Shown here in pieces: positions 59,705 to 64,000 of a DNA stretch of 64,000 nucleotides; position 1 is the first letter of the stretch, and the number at the start of each line of letters is the position of its first letter. This DNA is from MR-S7 sp000400995 (lineage in GTDB: Bacteria; Pseudomonadota; Gammaproteobacteria; Burkholderiales; Burkholderiaceae_C): NCBI RefSeq assembly GCF_045291395.1, contig NZ_CP152342.1:682001-746000 (forward strand), in the 5' to 3' direction. The notes under the pieces are model-generated. The model worked only from the letters and a program-made list of their open reading frames with translations. It was not told where the DNA came from and did no database searches. Made by a program: the position numbers and the translations under genes.

Positions 59705-60099
59705 TGCGCGACACCAGCATGGGGGAATCAGGCATGGGTCTGCAACACACCGCGGCTCGCTCGCGCCAGCGGGGACTGTCTTTCATCGGCCTCGTCTTCA
59801 TCGGCGTGCTCGCCGTGGCCGCGTTCGCCATCGGCGGGCAGTCCGTGCCCATCTTCCTGGAATACGTGGCCATCAAGAAGGCCGCCGCCAAGGCCGCGCG
59901 CGAGGGCTCCACGGTGCCCGAGATCCGCGCCTCGTTCGACCGCGCCGCCGCCATCGACGACATCAGCTCCATCGGGGGCAAGGACCTGGAAGTGACCAAG
60001 CGCAACGACAAGGTCATCGTGTCGTTCAGCTACGCGCGCGAGATCCCGCTGGCCGGGCCGGCGTACCTGGTGTACCGCTTCCAACACTCGACCGACTGA
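59704..60099 (+). CDS. DUF4845 membrane protein
   Basis: The 131-residue protein has one N-terminal membrane helix preceded by RQRGLSFIG, a pilin-like start (GLSFIGLVFIGVLAVAAFAIGG), and a small periplasmic domain (EYVAIKKAAAKAAREG). DUF4845 genes are regularly found between lepB and rnc in betaproteobacteria. Function unknown. It starts in the lepB stop codon. Confidence 0.8.
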   Translation: MRDTSMGESGMGLQHTAARSRQRGLSFIGLVFIGVLAVAAFAIGGQSVPIFLEYVAIKKAAAKAAREGSTVPEIRASFDRAAAIDDISSIGGKDLEVTKRNDKVIVSFSYAREIPLAGPAYLVYRFQHSTD

Positions 60100-60102
60100 T
60101 TA

Positions 60103-60789
60103 GTGCCGCCCGCCAGCCACGCCGCCCTGCAGGAGCGCCTGCAGCACCGCTTCTCCGATCCTTCGCTGCTGCAGCGGGCCGTCACGCACCGCAGCTTTTC
60201 CGCGGACCACAACGAGCGCCTGGAATTCCTGGGCGACTCGGTGCTCAACCTGGCCGTCTCCAGCCTGCTGTTCCGCCAGCTGCGCACGCTGCCGGAGGGC
60301 GAGCTCTCCCGCGTGCGCGCCCACCTCGTCAAGCAGGATTCCCTGCACGGCATCGCGCTCAGGCTCCAGCTGTCCGAGGTGCTGCGCCTGGGCGAGGGCG
60401 AGTCCAAGTCGGGCGGCAAGCTGCGCCCCTCGATCCTGGCCGATGCGCTGGAGGCCATCATCGGCGCCGTCTACCTCGACGCGGGCTATGAACGCGCCGA
60501 GGCGCTGGTCCACCGCCTGTTCGAGGGCGTGGAGCTGAGCCCCCGCCTGCAGGAGGCCGCCAAGGACGCCAAGACCGCGTTGCAGGAGTGGCTGCAGGGC
60601 CGCAAAATGAAACTGCCCCAGTACCGCGTGGCCGAGACGACCGGTGCCGCGCACAACCAGGTCTTCCACGTGGAGTGCGAGATCGCCGAGCTGCGGCAAT
60701 TGCAGCGCGGCAGCGGTGCATCGCGCCGTGCGGCCGAGCAGGCCGCCGCCGCCGCCATGCTGGCCCAACTGAAAGCGAAACAGGCATGA
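60103..60789 (+). CDS. rnc: Ribonuclease III
   Basis: The 228-residue double-strand RNA endonuclease has the signature NERLEFLGDSVLNL (about 38-51), the second acidic site in DALEAIIGAVYLD, and a C-terminal double-stranded RNA-binding domain (about 155-225). The start is GTG 60103, three bases after the preceding stop. The stop overlaps era (ATGA). Confidence 0.95.
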   Translation: MPPASHAALQERLQHRFSDPSLLQRAVTHRSFSADHNERLEFLGDSVLNLAVSSLLFRQLRTLPEGELSRVRAHLVKQDSLHGIALRLQLSEVLRLGEGESKSGGKLRPSILADALEAIIGAVYLDAGYERAEALVHRLFEGVELSPRLQEAAKDAKTALQEWLQGRKMKLPQYRVAETTGAAHNQVFHVECEIAELRQLQRGSGASRRAAEQAAAAAMLAQLKAKQA

Positions 60790-60850
60790 ATGCTACTGAA
60801 AACGGAGCTGCTGGCGCAGAAGGGACAAGCGCTGAAGGCCAAAACGACCT
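60786..60850 (+). repeat. Dispersed palindromic element forming the era N-terminus, copy L
   Basis: ATGCTACTGAAAACGGAGCT, GCTGGCGCAGAAGGGACAAG and CGCTGAAGGCCAAAACGACC align with the intergenic element and with the copy inside pbpC, and are read in the same frame as the pbpC copy (GAA-[SG]-A ... SA-[GE]-GQ-[KN]-D). Confidence 0.7.
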
Positions 60851-61793
60851 CGAATCCATGTTGGCCGCCGCACGGCCTGCTGCCGGCGCGCCCGTGGAAG
60901 GGCAGCGCTGCGGCCTGATCGCCATCGTCGGCAAGCCCAACGTGGGCAAGTCCACGCTGATGAACGCGCTCGTCGGGCAGAAGATCAGCATCACCTCGCG
61001 CAAGGCGCAGACCACGCGCCACCGCATCACCGGCATCCGCACGCGCGGGGCCACGCAGTTCGTGTTCGTCGACACGCCGGGCTTCCAGACGCGGCACAGC
61101 ACGGCCTTGAACAAGTCGCTCAACAAGACCGTGATGGGCGCGATCGGCGACGTGGATCTGATCCTGTTCGTGGTCGAGGCGGGCAGCTTCACGCTGGCCG
61201 ATGCCAAGGTGCTGAGCCTGTTCAAGCCCGGCATCCCCACGCTGCTCATCGCCAACAAGCTCGACACCGTGCACCGCCGCGCCGAGATCGCGCCGTGGCT
61301 GCGCGACATGCAGCAGCGCCACCCGTTCGCCGAGTTCGTGCCCATGTCGGCCAAGAACAAGGGCGACATCGAGCGTCTGTACGGCATCTGCGAAAAGTAC
61401 CTGCCCGAGCAGGCCTGGTGGTACGCCGAGGACGAGCTGACCGACCGCAGCGAGAAATTCCTGGCGAGCGAGACGGTGCGCGAGAAGCTCTTCCGCTTCA
61501 CCGGCGACGAGCTGCCCTACACCTCCACCGTGGTCATCGACAAGTTCGACGAGGAAAAGAGCAAGCAGTACAAGCGCTTCCTCCGCATCGCCGCAACCAT
61601 CGTCGTCGAGCGCGACGGCCACAAGGCGATGGTGATCGGCGAGAAGGGCGAGCGCTTGAAACGCATCAGCACCGAGGCGCGGCAGGAGCTGGAAAAGCTC
61701 ATGGACGCCAAGGTGTTCCTCGAAGTCTGGGTCAAGGTGCGCTCCGGTTGGGCCGACGACGAGGCGCGCGTGCGCTCCTTCGGCTATGAATAA
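60786..61793 (+). CDS. era: GTPase Era
   Basis: The 335-residue 16S rRNA-binding GTPase has G1 GKPNVGKS (about 49), G3 DTPG, G4 NKLD and a KH domain (about 230-320, IVVERDGHKAMVIGEKGERLK). It is about 35 residues longer than E. coli Era. The extra N-terminus (residues 1-40) begins NATENGAAGAEGTSAEGQND, which is encoded by a dispersed palindromic element. It is coupled to rnc. Confidence 0.94.
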   Translation: MNATENGAAGAEGTSAEGQNDLESMLAAARPAAGAPVEGQRCGLIAIVGKPNVGKSTLMNALVGQKISITSRKAQTTRHRITGIRTRGATQFVFVDTPGFQTRHSTALNKSLNKTVMGAIGDVDLILFVVEAGSFTLADAKVLSLFKPGIPTLLIANKLDTVHRRAEIAPWLRDMQQRHPFAEFVPMSAKNKGDIERLYGICEKYLPEQAWWYAEDELTDRSEKFLASETVREKLFRFTGDELPYTSTVVIDKFDEEKSKQYKRFLRIAATIVVERDGHKAMVIGEKGERLKRISTEARQELEKLMDAKVFLEVWVKVRSGWADDEARVRSFGYE

Positions 61794-61847
61794 AATCAGC
61801 CGCTAGCGCTTATCCGACAAGCGCAAGCAGCTATTGAAACAATAGCG
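61792..61847. repeat. Dispersed palindromic element, copy J
   Basis: AAATCAGCCGCTAGCGCTTA, TCCGACAAGCGCAAGCAG and a second stem GCTATTG-AAA-CAATAGC fill the whole gap between era and recO. Both stems of the element are visible here. Confidence 0.82.
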
Positions 61848-61851
61848 ACCC

Positions 61852-62613
61852 ATGGCCACGCGCCGCATCCACGACGAGCCTGCCTACATCCTGCACAGCT
61901 ATGACTGGAGCGAGTCGAGCCTGATCCTCGAAGCCTTCACGCGCCACCACGGGCGCGTGGCGCTGGTCGCCAAGGGCGCGAAGAAGCCCACCTCCAACTT
62001 CCGTCCCGTGCTGCTGCCGCTGCAGCCGCTGCGCGTGGCCTACGGCGTGGCGGGCGAGGGGCATGGCGAGATCCACGCGCTCAAGGGCGCCGAATGGGTG
62101 GGCGGGCACGTGATGCCCACGGGCGACGCGCTGCTCTCGGGCCTGTACCTCAACGAACTGCTGCTGCGCCTGCTGGCGCGCGAGGACACGCACGCCGCCC
62201 TGTTCGACGTGTACGCGGGCGTGGTGCGCGTGCTTGCCAGCGAACACGGCGACGCGCTGGAGCCCGTGCTGCGCGCCTTTGAGCTGCTGCTGCTGCGCGA
62301 AGTGGGCTTGCTGCCCGCGCTCGACCTGGAGACCGCCACGCTCGGCGCGCTGGCCGCGCAGGCACGCTACACCCTCGTGGCCGAAGGCGGCCTGCGCGCC
62401 GCCACCGATGCCGACCGCGCCAGCCTCAGCGGCGCGCAATGGGGCGCGCTGCAGCAAGCGCAGGAGGCTGGCACCGCCTACACCGCGCTGCTGCGCGCCG
62501 TGGCCCCTGTGGCGGCCGAACTCAAGCCCCAGTTGCGCGCGCTGCTGCAATACCATTGCGGCCACCCGCTGCTGCGCACGCGCCAGCTCATGATGGATCT
62601 GCAATCGCTATGA
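61852..62613 (+). CDS. recO: DNA repair protein RecO
   Basis: The 253-residue recombination mediator has an N-terminal OB fold (YILHSYDWSESSLILEAFTRHHGRVALVAKG) and a helical C-terminal domain (GLYLNELLLRLL, ELLLLREVGLLPAL). It loads RecA with RecR. Its stop overlaps pdxJ (ATGA). Confidence 0.93.
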   Translation: MATRRIHDEPAYILHSYDWSESSLILEAFTRHHGRVALVAKGAKKPTSNFRPVLLPLQPLRVAYGVAGEGHGEIHALKGAEWVGGHVMPTGDALLSGLYLNELLLRLLAREDTHAALFDVYAGVVRVLASEHGDALEPVLRAFELLLLREVGLLPALDLETATLGALAAQARYTLVAEGGLRAATDADRASLSGAQWGALQQAQEAGTAYTALLRAVAPVAAELKPQLRALLQYHCGHPLLRTRQLMMDLQSL

Positions 62614-63371
62614 CGACCCACACCACCGCACTCTCGGTCAACGTCAACAAGGTCGCGCTGGTGCGCAACACGCGCCACCTCGGCATCCCCTCGGTCGCGC
62701 GCGCCGCGCGCCTGTGCCTGGAGGCGGGCGCGCAGGGCATCACCGTCCACCCACGCCCCGACGGCCGCCACATCCGCGCCGACGACGTGCACGAGCTCGC
62801 CGCGCTGCTCAAGGCCTGGCCGGGCCGTGAATTCAACATCGAGGGCAATCCCACGCAGAACCTGATGGACTTCATCCGCGAGGTGCGTCCTCAGCAGGCA
62901 ACCTTCGTGCCCGACAGCGAGGACCAGTTCACCAGCGACCACGGCTGGAGCTTTCCGCAGGATGCCGAGCGCCTGGCGCCCCTGGCCGCCGAATGCAGGC
63001 GCCTGGGCGTGCGCGTGAGCCTGTTCATGGATGCCGTGCCCGAGCAGATGGCCGCCGCCCGTGCGGCGGGGGCCGACCGCGTGGAGCTCTACACCGAGCC
63101 CTACGCCGCCGCCTGGGGCACGCCCGGCCAGGAGGCGCAATTGCGGCAATACGCCGCCGCGGCGCAGGCCGCGCTGGATGCGGGTCTGGGCGTGAACGCG
63201 GGCCATGACCTGAACCGCGAGAACCTGGCGGCATTCGTCGCGCGCGTGCCGGGGCTGCTCGAAGTCTCCATTGGCCACGCCTTCGTCGCCGATGCGCTGG
63301 AGCTGGGCTACGCCGCCACGGTGCGCGCTTACCAGCAGTGCATCGACCGGGGCATGGCGCAGCGCACATGA
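62610..63371 (+). CDS. pdxJ: Pyridoxine 5'-phosphate synthase
   Basis: The 253-residue TIM barrel makes pyridoxine 5'-phosphate from 1-deoxyxylulose 5-phosphate and 3-amino-2-oxopropyl phosphate. LSVNVNKVALVRNTR, GITVHPRPDGRHIR, LFMDA and GHDLNREN are typical. Its stop overlaps acpS (ATGA). Confidence 0.95.
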   Translation: MTTHTTALSVNVNKVALVRNTRHLGIPSVARAARLCLEAGAQGITVHPRPDGRHIRADDVHELAALLKAWPGREFNIEGNPTQNLMDFIREVRPQQATFVPDSEDQFTSDHGWSFPQDAERLAPLAAECRRLGVRVSLFMDAVPEQMAAARAAGADRVELYTEPYAAAWGTPGQEAQLRQYAAAAQAALDAGLGVNAGHDLNRENLAAFVARVPGLLEVSIGHAFVADALELGYAATVRAYQQCIDRGMAQRT

Positions 63372-63760
63372 TCTACGGCATCGGCACCGACGTGTGCGAC
63401 GTGCGCCGCATCCGCGAAAGCCTCGGGCGCCACGGCGACCGCTTCGCCGAGAAGGTGCTGGCCGAGGGCGAACTCGCCACCTGGCGCGCGCGCGGTGCCC
63501 GCTGGCCCGAACGCGGCGTGCGCTACCTCGCCACGCGCTTCTCCGCGAAGGAATCGTTCAGCAAGGCCATCGGCCTGGGTATGCGCATGCCGATGACGTG
63601 GCGCGCCTGCGAGATCGTCAACCTGCCGAGCGGCCAGCCGTCCATCGTGCTGCACGGCGCGCTCAAGGACTGGTTCGACGCACGCGGCCTGCGCTGCCAT
63701 GTGACCGTGACCGACGAGACGAACTACGCGGCGAGCTTTTGCGTGGTGGAGAAAGTTTGA
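63368..63760 (+). CDS. acpS: Holo-ACP synthase
   Basis: The 130-residue 4'-phosphopantetheinyl transferase has the metal-binding Asp in GIGTDVCDVRRI and the motif RFSAKESFSKAIG. It activates AcpP (encoded at 50341). It is the last gene of the rnc-era-recO-pdxJ-acpS group. Confidence 0.95.
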   Translation: MIYGIGTDVCDVRRIRESLGRHGDRFAEKVLAEGELATWRARGARWPERGVRYLATRFSAKESFSKAIGLGMRMPMTWRACEIVNLPSGQPSIVLHGALKDWFDARGLRCHVTVTDETNYAASFCVVEKV

Positions 63761-63762
63761 AG

Positions 63763-63814
63763 CCAAATCGGCCTCCAGCGCTCGATGGAAAAACGCAATA
63801 TGCTATCAATAAGT
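63763..63814. repeat. Dispersed palindromic element, copy K
   Basis: GCCAAATCGGCCTCCAGCGC is followed by a shortened and mutated second half (TCGATGGAAAAACGCAATATGCTATCAA). It lies between acpS and nagZ, three bases after the acpS stop. Confidence 0.7.
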
Positions 63815-63827
63815 GAGTAAGCAGCCT

Positions 63828-64000
63828 ATGACAGAACACGCCCCCTCATCATCGACGTGGCTGGAACCCAGCTCACCGACGCCGACCGCCGCCGCCTCGC
63901 GCACCCGCTCGTGGGCGGCATGATCCTGTTCGCGCGCAACTGGGAAAACCGCGCGCAGCTGCTGGAGCTCACCGCCGCCATCAAGGCTGTGCGCGATGAC
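63828..64000 (+). CDS. nagZ: Beta-N-acetylhexosaminidase NagZ (partial), apparent 1-bp frameshift
   Basis: Only the first 57 codons or so are in the window. From ATG 63828 the frame gives MTEHAP and then breaks at the C run 63841-63845. One extra C restores LIIDVAGTQLTDADRRRLAH and VGGMILFARNWENRAQLLEL, the start of family 3 glycoside hydrolase NagZ, which removes GlcNAc from muropeptides in peptidoglycan recycling. The rest of the gene lies outside the window. Confidence 0.8.

Noticed and set aside
1..64000. Search by eye for tRNA, rRNA, CRISPR arrays and prophage genes
   Set aside because: Nothing convincing was found; a short tRNA could be missed without a folding search.

Overview
The window is GC-rich, tightly packed DNA from a betaproteobacterium, most likely of the family Comamonadaceae (Acidovorax, Diaphorobacter or Alicycliphilus type). 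This rests on the gene order (maf-yceD-rpmF-plsX-fabHDG-acpP-fabF-rpoE-rseAB-mucD-lepA-lepB-rnc-era-recO-pdxJ-acpS-nagZ), on several TctC/Bug solute-binding proteins, and on a small dispersed palindromic repeat that I recall as common in that family. No rRNA, tRNA, CRISPR array or prophage was seen. There is one complete insertion sequence.

Positions 1-32400 are metabolic and accessory. From left to right: an AtuA-like gene and a Bug protein divergent from a LysR regulator; a BCCT transporter; a ugpCBAE-type glycerol-3-phosphate importer with a candidate Pho box, followed by an EEP-family phosphodiesterase; a tandem-domain methylglyoxal synthase behind a perfect FNR/Anr box; pbpC; a yfiR-yfiN-yfiB c-di-GMP cassette; an FMN-dependent hydroxy-acid dehydrogenase; an IclR-controlled operon of acyl-CoA synthetase, citryl-CoA-lyase-like protein, internally duplicated unknown protein, SDR and Bug protein; a DMT exporter and DNA polymerase IV; and a second aromatic or carboxylic acid operon (LysR, RraA/LigK-like aldolase, beta-hydroxyacid-type dehydrogenase, Bug protein, LigI-like hydrolase). 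The last gene abuts an IS5-family element that landed exactly in the overlapping stop codons of two convergent genes.

Positions 32400-45500 hold an FMN riboswitch with ribH, queF, a prolyl-4-hydroxylase-like gene, a 267-bp element of nested inverted repeats, yaaA, rne, the rluC-HAD-Rieske-sppA operon, a MORN-like repeat protein, an RsmI-like methyltransferase and maf. Positions 45500-64000 are the conserved core: fatty-acid synthesis, the sigma-E regulon, signal peptidase, RNase III, Era, RecO, PdxJ, AcpS and the start of NagZ.

Two window-wide observations stand out. A roughly 60-bp two-stem palindromic element recurs at least a dozen times. Four copies lie inside reading frames (pbpC, era, sppA and the MORN-like gene) and others supply or abut stop codons. 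Separately, four conserved genes (yceD, rpoE, lepB, nagZ) each lack one base in a C or G homopolymer, which looks more like sequence error than real gene decay.
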